From Parcubacteria group bacterium GW2011_GWB1_37_13 (GTDB lineage: Bacteria > Patescibacteriota > Minisyncoccia > Phycocordibacterales > UBA9973), in the NCBI GenBank assembly GCA_000990145.1, contig LBSW01000020.1, forward strand, positions 1 to 9,284: 9,284 bases of DNA, read 5' to 3'. The translations under genes and the position numbers were made by a program. The notes under the pieces were generated by a model. That model made no database searches. It was not told where the DNA came from and saw only the letters and a list, made by a program, of their open reading frames with translations. Every line of letters begins with the position of its first letter. The stretch's first letter is position 1. Shown one piece after another: positions 1 to 6,446 of this stretch.

Positions 1-612
1 AACCGAGGCAATAGTAAACAGAAAATCTTTAATCACAAGAGTGACTTTGAACGTTTTGTAAATTTACTATTTTTAGCCAACTCCAAAAATAGTTTTAACT
101 TCTTCAATCTTTTAAAAGATAAACATATATATGACTTTGAACGAGAGGATACGCTTGTAGACATTGGTGCGTATGTTCTTATGCCTAACCACTTTCACAT
201 TTTAATTACTCCAAAAAAAGAAGGGGGAATCAGTAAGTTTATGCAAAAATTAACAACAGCGTATGTTATGTATTATAATCAAAAATATAAAAGAACTGGT
301 GGTTTATTTGAAGGAAAATTCAAGTCTCAGCATCTAGATAATGACCGATATTTGAAATATATTTTTTCCTACATTCATTTAAACCCAATCAAATTGATAA
401 AACCCAAATGGAAAGAGTTGGGTATAAAAAATAAAATTGAAGCTCTGGATTTTCTGAGGGGATATATTTTTTCAAGCTATCTTGATTATAAAAATAGCAA
501 CAGGGAACAGAGTATTATTATCAATAAAAATCCATTTCCAAATTATTTTTCAGATGCAAAAGATTTTGATACTGAAATTTTAGATTGGTTTAATTTTAAT
601 AAAGAATTGTGA
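1..612 (+). CDS. REP-associated tyrosine (Y1/HUH) transposase, 5' end outside window
   Basis: Single-strand transposase of the IS200/IS605-related REP-associated (RAYT) type, which in this family nicks DNA through a tyrosine next to a metal-binding HUH pair. The frame is open from base 1, and the 60 codons before the ATG at 181 continue the family fold: an RGN..QKIF stretch at the very start and a strand ending AYVL directly before MPNHFHILI. The ATG at 181 is therefore internal and the true start lies upstream of the window. The HUH pair is the HFH of NHFHILI (bases 190-210). The likely nucleophile is the tyrosine in the YIHLNP motif near base 370. GGLFEGKFKS, typical of RAYTs, lies between them. 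About 203 residues are visible, with perhaps 10-20 missing. The TGA stop (610-612) lies inside a perfect hairpin. The family call is firm; whether the element is active or a domesticated RAYT cannot be told. Confidence 0.9.
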   Translation, partial: NRGNSKQKIFNHKSDFERFVNLLFLANSKNSFNFFNLLKDKHIYDFEREDTLVDIGAYVLMPNHFHILITPKKEGGISKFMQKLTTAYVMYYNQKYKRTGGLFEGKFKSQHLDNDRYLKYIFSYIHLNPIKLIKPKWKELGIKNKIEALDFLRGYIFSSYLDYKNSNREQSIIINKNPFPNYFSDAKDFDTEILDWFNFNKEL

Positions 613-629
613 GGTCTTGCCTCACAATT
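605..629. repeat. Perfect 10-bp hairpin over the transposase stop codon, followed by 10-bp tandem repeats
   Basis: AATTGTGAGG (605-614) and CCTCACAATT (620-629) are exact reverse complements around a 5-base loop. The right arm runs into a tandem duplication, TCACAATTAA at 622-631 and 632-641, with a degenerate third copy at 642-651. RAYT and IS200/IS605 enzymes recognise subterminal hairpins or REP palindromes, so this is a candidate right end or REP-like target. No T-tract follows on the plus strand, and only a weak CTTTATT follows on the minus strand. A terminator role for pilB, which converges from the other side, is possible but weaker. Confidence 0.6.
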
Positions 630-714
630 AATCACAATTAACTAAAATTAATATCCCACAAACAACCCAGGTTATTATTTTTTCTCTTTCTTTTTTATCC
701 ATATTTTTTAATTT

Positions 715-2412
715 TTATTCCTCATTTAAATCTACTACGCTCTGTACTTCTTCAAGCGATGTAATTCCGTTTAGGATTTTTACTATACCGTCTTGGCGCA
801 TTGAGAGTATGCTTTGAGCGCGCGCAACTTTTTTGATTTCGTGCTCGCTGGGATTTTCCGGAATTATTTTTTCTATTGCTTCGTTAGTTTTAATGGCTTC
901 AAAGATGCCTATTCGCCCGGTATAGCCGATTTTGTTGCATTTTTCACAACCAACAGGAGAAAAAATCTTAAAAGATTCATCAATTTTTACATTATATTTT
1001 GAAAGATCTTTGCCTTCTTCCTTAATACTGTCCAAGACCAATTTTATAGTTTTGGTTTGTTCTTCTGTTGGGGCGTTTTCTTTTTTGCAAAATTTGCATA
1101 ATTTGCGGACCAAACGCTGAGCGATAGAAAGAGATAACGCTGACACTAAAATTTTAGGATTTACTCCTAAATCAATCAAACGGGGAACAACTCCAGCTGC
1201 ATTATTGGTATGCAAAGTAGAAAAAACTATATGACCGGTAAGGGCTGATTGCACAGCTGTTTCAGCGGTTTCTTTGTCTCGAATTTCTCCGACCATTACC
1301 ACGTCTGGGTCTTGGCGAAGCGCAGAGCGCAAACCCTCAACAAAAGTATAACCCCTTTTATCATTTGTTTGAGTTTGAGTTATGCCAATTAAATGATATT
1401 CTATTGGGTCTTCGATAGTTATCATTTTTATTTCCGGAGAATAAATCTTTCTTAAAAAAGCATAAAGAGTGGTCGTTTTTCCAGAGCCAGTCGGACCAGT
1501 GACTAAAATCAAACCGTTTGGTTTTGCAATTTCTTGTTCTATCACAGAGAGGAGGTGGGATTCTATCCCTAAATCCTCAAATTTTACCTGAATAGATTTT
1601 GGATCCAAAATACGCATAACTATTGATTCACCATATGTGCCAGGTATAAGAGAGGTACGAATATTTATCTCTTCTTTTTCTTCCATAATGCTAAAACGTC
1701 CATCTTGCGCGATTTTGGAAGTCAATTTCATTCCAGAAAGAAGTTTTATACGTGAATTAAGCAGGCGGTATATATCAAGTCCGAAAAAGTTTATATCCTG
1801 GAGAACTCCATCAAGACGCAACCGCAGCCTGCCTCTGTCTTTCTCCGGTTCTATATGTATGTCCGAGGCCTTTATGGCGATTGCGCCGGCCAAAATTATT
1901 TCAAGCAGCCGAGAAATTTTGTGAATTTTATTTCCTTCCAGCGTTTCTACTACCAATTTCGCAATATCTTGCATATGCTCAATATTTTTTTCCGTATTTC
2001 TCAAAATTTCAAGAGAGATATCCAAACCTCCAACTTTTGAACTTTCAGCCATTGAAATTTCCTTGTATCTTTCCCAGACTTTATTTAAACTTGCAATCGA
2101 AGCCATATAAAAAGTTGGCACCAAATTCTTTTTTTCCATACTATCCTTAATATTTTCCAATAACTCTGGATTTGGGGCGCGTACAGCTATAAAAATATTT
2201 TTCCCAAAAAGCTTAAACGGCGCGACTTTCATTTTTGTGGCATCGGCCTCCGATATTGCTCTAAGCGCTTCGTTATCTATGCTTATACGATACAGATCGA
2301 TGTAAGGAAGACCGTATTTTGACTCTGCCAAACTCGCCACCAACTGTTCTTCTTCCTGTTTATGCAAGTCGTCCAACTGTTTATTTTGTTTTTCTTCATC
2401 AAATAAGGCCAT
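715..2412 (-). CDS. pilB: Type IV pilus assembly ATPase PilB (GspE/T2SE family)
   Basis: Cytoplasmic hexameric ATPase that drives polymerisation of type IV pilin at the inner-membrane platform. The 565-residue protein is close to the usual PilB length. An N-terminal GspE/MshE-type domain covers about residues 20-115 (ESKYGLPYIDL at 30-40). The ATPase core has Walker A GPTGSGKTT at 306-314, the Asp box ITIEDPIEYH at 331-340, Walker B around VVMVGEIRD at 371-379 and the His box TGHIVFSTLHTN at 392-403. Four cysteines (C439, C442, C489, C492) form the zinc site characteristic of PilB/GspE rather than PilT. GspE itself cannot be excluded by sequence alone, but pili are the usual context in these bacteria. 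The ATG at 2412 is the natural start, with no Shine-Dalgarno sequence before it. The gene is divergent from polA, and no other pilus gene is in the window. Confidence 0.93.
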   Translation of the reverse strand: MALFDEEKQNKQLDDLHKQEEEQLVASLAESKYGLPYIDLYRISIDNEALRAISEADATKMKVAPFKLFGKNIFIAVRAPNPELLENIKDSMEKKNLVPTFYMASIASLNKVWERYKEISMAESSKVGGLDISLEILRNTEKNIEHMQDIAKLVVETLEGNKIHKISRLLEIILAGAIAIKASDIHIEPEKDRGRLRLRLDGVLQDINFFGLDIYRLLNSRIKLLSGMKLTSKIAQDGRFSIMEEKEEINIRTSLIPGTYGESIVMRILDPKSIQVKFEDLGIESHLLSVIEQEIAKPNGLILVTGPTGSGKTTTLYAFLRKIYSPEIKMITIEDPIEYHLIGITQTQTNDKRGYTFVEGLRSALRQDPDVVMVGEIRDKETAETAVQSALTGHIVFSTLHTNNAAGVVPRLIDLGVNPKILVSALSLSIAQRLVRKLCKFCKKENAPTEEQTKTIKLVLDSIKEEGKDLSKYNVKIDESFKIFSPVGCEKCNKIGYTGRIGIFEAIKTNEAIEKIIPENPSEHEIKKVARAQSILSMRQDGIVKILNGITSLEEVQSVVDLNEE

Positions 2413-2421
2413 TACTTATAT

Positions 2422-2427
2422 ATTGTA
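2422..2427 (-). promoter_or_regulatory. Probable pilB -10 element
   Basis: On the minus strand TACAAT lies 9 bases before the pilB ATG, in a very AT-rich 38-bp gap shared with the polA promoter. It lacks the TG extension seen at other starts in the window. The predicted transcript would begin about 3 bases before the start codon, so there would be essentially no leader. Confidence 0.45.
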
Positions 2428-2434
2428 TATTAAA

Positions 2435-2443
2435 TGATATAAT
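2435..2443 (+). promoter_or_regulatory. Extended -10 promoter of polA
   Basis: TGATATAAT is a perfect extended -10 (TG, one base, TATAAT at 2438-2443). Seven bases separate it from the polA ATG, so transcription should start at or one base before the start codon. No convincing -35 and no Shine-Dalgarno sequence are present. It overlaps the divergent pilB promoter region, so the two genes may compete for polymerase. Confidence 0.7.
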
Positions 2444-2450
2444 TTACATA

Positions 2451-4862
2451 ATGTCCAAGAGCCCAAAAACATTAGTTTTGTTGGATGCTCACGCCATAAT
2501 ACATCGCGCTTTTCATGCGTTGCCGGAATTTTTATCCTCAAAAGGGGAGCCTACGGGAGCATTATACGGTCTCTCAAGTATGTTGATGAAAATAGTCACT
2601 GATTTAAAGCCGGATTATATTGTTGCTTGTTATGATTTGCCCGGAAAAACATTCAGGCACATTGCCTATGACGGTTATAAAGCAGGCAGGGCTAAGGCTG
2701 ACGATGGTTTAATCCTGCAATTAAAAAATTCTCGCGCAATCTTCGAGGCTTTTAATATCCCTGTGTACGACAGCCCAGGTTTTGAAGCAGACGATGTTTT
2801 GGGAACGATATGCGAGAAATATAAAAAAGATAAAAATATAAATATAATTATTGCGTCCGGCGATATGGATACGATGCAGTTAATAGACGACAAAAAAGTT
2901 CAAGTATATACTCTCAAGAAGGGGATTAATGAAACTATTTTGTATGATGAAGATGCAGTTATAAGCCGTTTTCATTTTAAGCCGAAATTTTTACCAGATT
3001 ATAAGGGTTTGCGCGGCGATTCGTCGGATAATATTGTTGGCATCAAGGGTATAGGAGAAAAAAGCGCCACTATTTTAATTGAAACCTTTTGCACTATCCC
3101 AGAGATTTACAAAAAAATATCTTCCAAGGGCGGGGAAGATGCATTTAAGAAATTAGGTTTTTCGGATCGCATAATAAAGTTGTTAAAAGATAATGAGGAA
3201 GAAGCTCTTTTTTCAAAAACTTTAGCTAAAATCAGAACTGATGCGCCAATAAGCTTTGTATTACCAAATAAGACCTTTTGGGAACTAGCTGATTTTAAAA
3301 AAATAGAACAGCTTTTTATACAGTTTGAATTTAGAAGTTTGTTTTCGCGATTAAAGAATTTTTTTGCAAATAATTCGGCGAGCCCAGTAAAATTTTCTCC
3401 TGTAAAGCTTCAAGAAGCCAGTATTGCTCTTTGGCTGATAAATTCGGACATAAGCAATCCAAACTTGTCGGACATTTTGATGTTTGCCCGTCTAGACCCG
3501 CTTCGACACGAGGCGAGCTCGGCGAGACTGGCAGATGCCGATTCGTTTGACACTGCCTATGAGCGGATTTTTAAGACCCTAAAAGAGAAAAAACTGGAAA
3601 AAGTTTATGAAGAAATAGAGCGTCCGATAATGCATATAGTTAAAAAAATGGAGGATTATGGAATTTTAATAGATAAGAAGTATTTTGAAAATTTATCGAT
3701 TGAATATCATAAAGAATTGGACAGGCTTACGCAAAAAATATATAAAATTTCAGGAACAGAGTTCAATATAAATTCTCCAAAACAATTGGGTGAAGTGCTT
3801 TTTGGTAAAATGGGTATGAAATCCAATCAAAAACGCAAGCGCCTGCCCACCGGCAGGCAAGGTTCTTTTTCCACTAAAGTTTCGGTATTAGAAGAATTAG
3901 GGGATGAAAATCCGATTATAAAAGAAATACTTGCTTACCGAGAATTACAAAAATTGCTTTCTACTTATATTGATGTAATTCCAAAAATGGCGGGTGGAGA
4001 TGGAAGATTGCACGCAAAGTTCCTGCAAAATGGCACAACAACTGGAAGATTTTCTTCCCAGGATCCCAATCTGCAGAACTTGCCGATAAAAACGGAATTA
4101 GGAAAAAGGATTCGAGGCGGATTTATAGCCCAAAAAGGCTCTAAATTGCTCGCTTTTGATTACAGCCAGATTGAATTACGGGTCGCCGCGATACTTTCGG
4201 GCGATAAAAAGATGACCCAGATTTTCCGAGACAGAAAAGATATTCACTCGGGAGTCGCCTCTTTTGTTTTTGGCGCGCCGATAGATAAAGTAGACAGTGA
4301 AATGCGTCGCAAGGCTAAAGTGATAAACTTCGGAATTATTTATGGTATGGGAGTTTCTGCTTTGCGAAAAAATCTTGGAGGCACGCGCGAGGAGGCGCAA
4401 AAGTTTTACGATAATTATTTCAATCAATTTTCCGGAGTGCGGGATTATTTAGAAGAAGTTAAAAAATTTGCGCTGAAAAATTCCTTTACAGAAACACTAT
4501 TTGGCCGCCGAAGATATTTTCCAAACATAAATTCTAAAATTCCGTTTTTAAAAAATATGGCCGAGCGCACTGCAACGAACGCGCCAATTCAAGGAACAGC
4601 TACAGCGGATATCATCAAGCTCGCCATTAGGTATATAGAAGAAGACTTGAAAAAAACGAGGCTGTTAGATCAAGTTCATCTTGTGCTTCAAATACACGAT
4701 GAGCTGGTTTATGAAGTAGAAGAAGGTGTGTTATTGGAAGCCGATAAGATAATAAAAAATGCTATGAGAAGTGTACTGGAGAGGTCATATATACATTACA
4801 AAACCGAGATTCCGCTTGAAGTTCATTCCGGTTATGGAGATAATTTCGGAGAAGTGAAATAA
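2451..4862 (+). CDS. polA: DNA polymerase I with 5' nuclease domain and reduced 3'-5' exonuclease region
   Basis: Repair and Okazaki-fragment-maturation polymerase, 803 residues. The reading frame extends upstream to an ATG at 2319, but that part lies inside pilB and looks unlike polA; MSKSPKTLVLLDAHAIIHRA at 2451 is the family N-terminus. The 5' nuclease spans about 1-295, with acidic residues in LLDAH (D12), FEADD (D113, D114), SGDMD (D138, D140) and GDSSDN (D190, D193) followed by a helix-hairpin-helix. Only about 85 residues lie between this and the polymerase domain, where full-length enzymes carry a proofreading domain of roughly 200, and no exonuclease motifs are visible. Polymerase motifs are TTGRFSSQDPNLQNLP (529-544), motif A DYSQIELR (570-577, D570), motif B RRKAKVINFGIIYG (619-632) and motif C QIHDELVYE (747-755, D750). 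Two GC-rich in-frame inserts (residues 345-361 and 465-470) interrupt it. Confidence 0.95.
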   Translation: MSKSPKTLVLLDAHAIIHRAFHALPEFLSSKGEPTGALYGLSSMLMKIVTDLKPDYIVACYDLPGKTFRHIAYDGYKAGRAKADDGLILQLKNSRAIFEAFNIPVYDSPGFEADDVLGTICEKYKKDKNINIIIASGDMDTMQLIDDKKVQVYTLKKGINETILYDEDAVISRFHFKPKFLPDYKGLRGDSSDNIVGIKGIGEKSATILIETFCTIPEIYKKISSKGGEDAFKKLGFSDRIIKLLKDNEEEALFSKTLAKIRTDAPISFVLPNKTFWELADFKKIEQLFIQFEFRSLFSRLKNFFANNSASPVKFSPVKLQEASIALWLINSDISNPNLSDILMFARLDPLRHEASSARLADADSFDTAYERIFKTLKEKKLEKVYEEIERPIMHIVKKMEDYGILIDKKYFENLSIEYHKELDRLTQKIYKISGTEFNINSPKQLGEVLFGKMGMKSNQKRKRLPTGRQGSFSTKVSVLEELGDENPIIKEILAYRELQKLLSTYIDVIPKMAGGDGRLHAKFLQNGTTTGRFSSQDPNLQNLPIKTELGKRIRGGFIAQKGSKLLAFDYSQIELRVAAILSGDKKMTQIFRDRKDIHSGVASFVFGAPIDKVDSEMRRKAKVINFGIIYGMGVSALRKNLGGTREEAQKFYDNYFNQFSGVRDYLEEVKKFALKNSFTETLFGRRRYFPNINSKIPFLKNMAERTATNAPIQGTATADIIKLAIRYIEEDLKKTRLLDQVHLVLQIHDELVYEVEEGVLLEADKIIKNAMRSVLERSYIHYKTEIPLEVHSGYGDNFGEVK
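3485..3533. repeat. GC-rich palindromic insert in frame within polA
   Basis: TGCCCGTCT (3485-3493) pairs with AGACTGGCA (3525-3533) at 8 of 9 positions. Inside this lies a 7-bp stem, CGCTTCG (3499-3505) with CGAGGCG (3509-3515), containing one G-T wobble. It encodes residues 345-361 (FARLDPLRHEASSARLA), in the remnant between the nuclease and polymerase domains. It is clearly richer in GC than the flanking coding sequence. Confidence 0.6.
3841..3858. repeat. Perfect palindrome encoding LPTGRQ in the polA thumb
   Basis: GCCTGCC (3841-3847), loop CACC, GGCAGGC (3852-3858). It encodes LPTGRQ (residues 465-470), exactly where PolA homologues have a short K-T-K-x-G-YST linker between the thumb helices. 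Reading frame and flanking conserved sequence are preserved, so it looks like a tolerated insertion. Confidence 0.75.
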
Positions 4863-4870
4863 AGTTTTTA

Positions 4871-4879
4871 TGATATAAT
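4871..4879 (+). promoter_or_regulatory. Extended -10 promoter of the methyltransferase-like gene
   Basis: TGATATAAT, identical to the polA box, begins 9 bases after the polA stop. Six bases separate it from the GTG start at 4886, which places the predicted first transcribed base on the start codon itself. This supports the GTG as the true start and predicts a leaderless mRNA. Confidence 0.7.
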
Positions 4880-4885
4880 ACAAAA

Positions 4886-5377
4886 GTGGAAAATTATAAT
4901 AAAACAAAACAAGCCTCAAGTAAAGAAATTCTCCACAGAAGCAAGGTGCACTGGATTTTGGCGCATTCGTACACTTTATATTTCATTTTATTTTTAGCCA
5001 GTGTTTTCCTTGATTTTATTTTTAGGATTAAAATCTTTACAAATCTCGTTATGGTTCCGGTGGGCGTTGCTCTCTTAGTGTTTGCAAGTTTTTTAATTCT
5101 TTGGGCGCAGAAGACTTCGCGAAATTTGGACACAAAAAATATTAGCAAAGAAACTTTTTGCAAAGGACCATATTGTTACACTCGAAGCCCGACACATTGG
5201 GGACTTTTCTTTTTGATGTTGGGGTTTGGAATTATAGCAAATGCTGTTTTTGTGGTTTTATTCACGCTTATTTCTTTTCTAATTACCAGATTTACTTTTT
5301 TAGATAAACAAGAAACGGTGCTTGCGGAGAAATACGGCGCGCCCTATCTTGAATATAAACGATCGGTCAAACTTTAA
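4886..5377 (+). CDS. Integral membrane methyltransferase-like protein (PEMT/ICMT superfamily)
   Basis: Small membrane protein of 163 residues, resembling isoprenylcysteine carboxyl methyltransferases and phospholipid methyltransferases, which bind S-adenosylmethionine through their C-terminal part. Hydrophobic segments lie near residues 29-46, 54-74 and 104-135, the last probably two closely spaced helices. The diagnostic stretch is GPYCYTRSPTHWG (94-106), matching the family GPY.y.RHP.Y.G pattern, although the usual histidine position is a threonine-proline-threonine variant here. The C-terminal ETVLAEKYGAPYLEYKRSV (143-161) fits the family E..L...fG..Y..Y...V pattern. The start is GTG, chosen because an extended -10 box sits 6 bases upstream and no in-frame ATG gives a better start. 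The delta-like gene follows after 24 bases and probably shares the transcript. The substrate cannot be inferred. Confidence 0.75.
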   Translation: MENYNKTKQASSKEILHRSKVHWILAHSYTLYFILFLASVFLDFIFRIKIFTNLVMVPVGVALLVFASFLILWAQKTSRNLDTKNISKETFCKGPYCYTRSPTHWGLFFLMLGFGIIANAVFVVLFTLISFLITRFTFLDKQETVLAEKYGAPYLEYKRSVKL

Positions 5378-5401
5378 CTCGATATCAAATCGGAAATTTT
5401 T

Positions 5402-6070
5402 ATGATATATCTTTTTTTGGGCGATGATGTTAAAAATAAGCTTTTCAATTATGAAAAATTCATAAAATCTATACCAGTTAGCACGGAAATTTTTTATATA
5501 AACAGAAATAGTTTTGATCCGACTCAAACAGAAAGTTTTTATTCCGGCGCGAGCCTTTTTTCTGTTTTATCTGCGGTAGTTTTTCAGAACATTTTTGAAT
5601 ATGAAGAAACAAGAGATTTTATTTTAAATAAATTGGAATTAATGGAAAAATCGGCTAATTCTTTCATCTTTCTAGAAAGTAAATTAAATAAATCCATATT
5701 AGATGCTTTCAAAAAATCTTTGCCTGACGACAGGCAAACTGCGCCCTTCGTTAATATATTTGAATTGCCTAAAGAAAAGAAAGAAAAATTTGACAATTTT
5801 TTAGTGGCAAATGCTTTTGAACAGAAAAATAAATTGAATCTTTGGATTTATTTTCGGGAAGCTGTAGATAAGGGAGTAGGGATGGAAGAGCTTATCGGAG
5901 TTCTTTTCTGGAAGATTAAAGATATGATAATGAAAAAAAATTTCCGTAAATTCTCCGAATTTAAACTTAAAAATTATACCTCTCGCCTTAGCTATCTTTT
6001 ACCGCAGGCCCGCAAGGAAAGCCAAGATGCCGAAGCCGTTTTTGAAAAATTTTTACTGGAAGCTTTTTAG
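5402..6070 (+). CDS. holA: Short DNA polymerase III delta-like subunit (HolA-like)
   Basis: Probable clamp-loader delta subunit, which opens the sliding clamp during replication. The N-terminus MIYLFLGDD resembles the first strand and loop of the delta AAA+-like domain without a functional Walker A. SLFSVLSAVVFQNIFE (51-66) fits the delta 'slf..kr.vvi.n..' stretch and SFIFLESKLNK (87-97) the 'vfve.kldkr' strand. WIYFREAVDKG through ARKESQDAEAVFEKFLLEAF (148-222) resembles the C-terminal collar with its closing dA...le.fll helix. At 222 residues it is far shorter than the usual roughly 340, so parts of the middle and collar are reduced. A perfect palindrome encodes LPDDRQ at 107-112. The only leader signal is a weak GGAA at 5392-5395. 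The alternative is an uncharacterised lineage-specific protein. Confidence 0.6.
   Translation: MIYLFLGDDVKNKLFNYEKFIKSIPVSTEIFYINRNSFDPTQTESFYSGASLFSVLSAVVFQNIFEYEETRDFILNKLELMEKSANSFIFLESKLNKSILDAFKKSLPDDRQTAPFVNIFELPKEKKEKFDNFLVANAFEQKNKLNLWIYFREAVDKGVGMEELIGVLFWKIKDMIMKKNFRKFSEFKLKNYTSRLSYLLPQARKESQDAEAVFEKFLLEAF
5719..5738. repeat. Perfect palindrome encoding LPDDRQ in the delta-like gene
   Basis: TTTGCCTG (5719-5726), loop ACGA, CAGGCAAA (5731-5738): an 8-bp perfect stem. It gives LPDDRQ (residues 107-112) in frame. Both stem core and peptide resemble the polA LPTGRQ element (GCCTG...CAGGC, LPxxRQ), suggesting the same repeat family. Confidence 0.7.
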
Positions 6071-6081
6071 ATGTTTCTGTC

Positions 6082-6110
6082 TTGATTTTTAGCCTTATTT
6101 TGTATATATT
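6082..6110 (+). promoter_or_regulatory. Probable promoter of tRNA-Lys
   Basis: TTGATT (6082-6087) and TATATT (6105-6110) are separated by exactly 17 bases and end 19 bases before the tRNA. The region is AT-rich overall, which lowers the weight of the match. Confidence 0.45.
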
Positions 6111-6129
6111 TTATCTTTAAACAAGATAT

Positions 6130-6202
6130 GCGCCCGTAGCTCAGTTGGTAGAGCAGATCCCTTTTAAGGATAAGGTCCTCGGTTCGATCCCGAGCGGGCG
6201 CA
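6130..6202 (+). tRNA. tRNA-Lys (anticodon TTT)
   Basis: Complete cloverleaf of 73 bases. The acceptor stem GCGCCCG (6130-6136) pairs perfectly with CGGGCGC (6195-6201), followed by discriminator A6202. The D arm is GCTC/GAGC. The anticodon loop CTTTTAA (6161-6167) carries TTT at 6163-6165. The T arm is CTCGG/CCGAG around TTCGATC. The 3' CCA is not encoded, so it must be added by a nucleotidyltransferase. The outermost anticodon-stem pair (G6156 with A6172) is a mismatch. Confidence 0.97.
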
Positions 6203-6256
6203 CAAAATACGGGGTATTCAGCAAAAGATGCTTCTGGTTACAAAATCATTCCAAAA

Positions 6257-6265
6257 TGCTAAAAT
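6257..6265 (+). promoter_or_regulatory. Extended -10 promoter of the 42-codon micro-ORF
   Basis: TGCTAAAAT is a one-mismatch extended -10. Six bases separate it from the ATG at 6272, the same geometry as at the 4886, ruvA and rpsT starts, which argues that the micro-ORF is expressed, from a leaderless mRNA. Confidence 0.55.
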
Positions 6266-6271
6266 ACCAGT

Positions 6272-6400
6272 ATGCATAGAATTAATAAAACATTAGTGTA
6301 CTTTTTGTTGTTTACAATAATAAGTTCCGCATTGGCTTATCATATCGTGGTAAAAGCTTATAATGATGTTTTAGAGCTAAGTTATTCCAGCGATAAATAA
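6272..6400 (+). CDS. Small membrane or secreted protein, 42 residues, unknown
   Basis: Not recognised. The ATG at 6272 opens a 42-codon frame ending TAA at 6398-6400. The peptide begins MHRINKTLVYFLLFTIISSA: a short basic head, then a hydrophobic stretch at about residues 8-22, then a polar tail with several acidic residues. This is the shape of a single-pass membrane micro-protein, or a signal peptide with a very short mature part. Support comes from the extended -10 box 6 bases before the ATG and from its place in the gap between tRNA-Lys and the SpoU gene, where no other coding frame fits. The SpoU frame begins about 46 bases further on and may share the transcript. No function can be assigned. 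Confidence 0.5.
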   Translation: MHRINKTLVYFLLFTIISSALAYHIVVKAYNDVLELSYSSDK

Positions 6401-6446
6401 TTTTAGAAACAAAACAATAACGAAAAATCGAGAAAATATTTTAATA

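Noticed and set aside
181..183. ATG at 181 as the transposase start
   Set aside because: The frame is open to base 1 and the upstream residues continue the RAYT fold (RGN..QKIF, AYVL), so this methionine is internal.
814..2150. Several plus-strand frames of 61-95 codons inside pilB
   Set aside because: They are antisense to a well-supported gene and show no recognisable motifs.
2319..2450. N-terminal extension of polA from ATG 2319
   Set aside because: These 44 codons overlap pilB, look unlike PolA, and the family N-terminus and promoter both point to the ATG at 2451.
4176..4427. Minus-strand frame within polA motif A-B region
   Set aside because: It is a shadow of a highly conserved polymerase region, with no start signal or family resemblance.
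6206..6218. AATAC-GGG-GTATT hairpin after tRNA-Lys as a terminator
   Set aside because: The stem is only 5 bp and AT-rich, with no T-tract after it.
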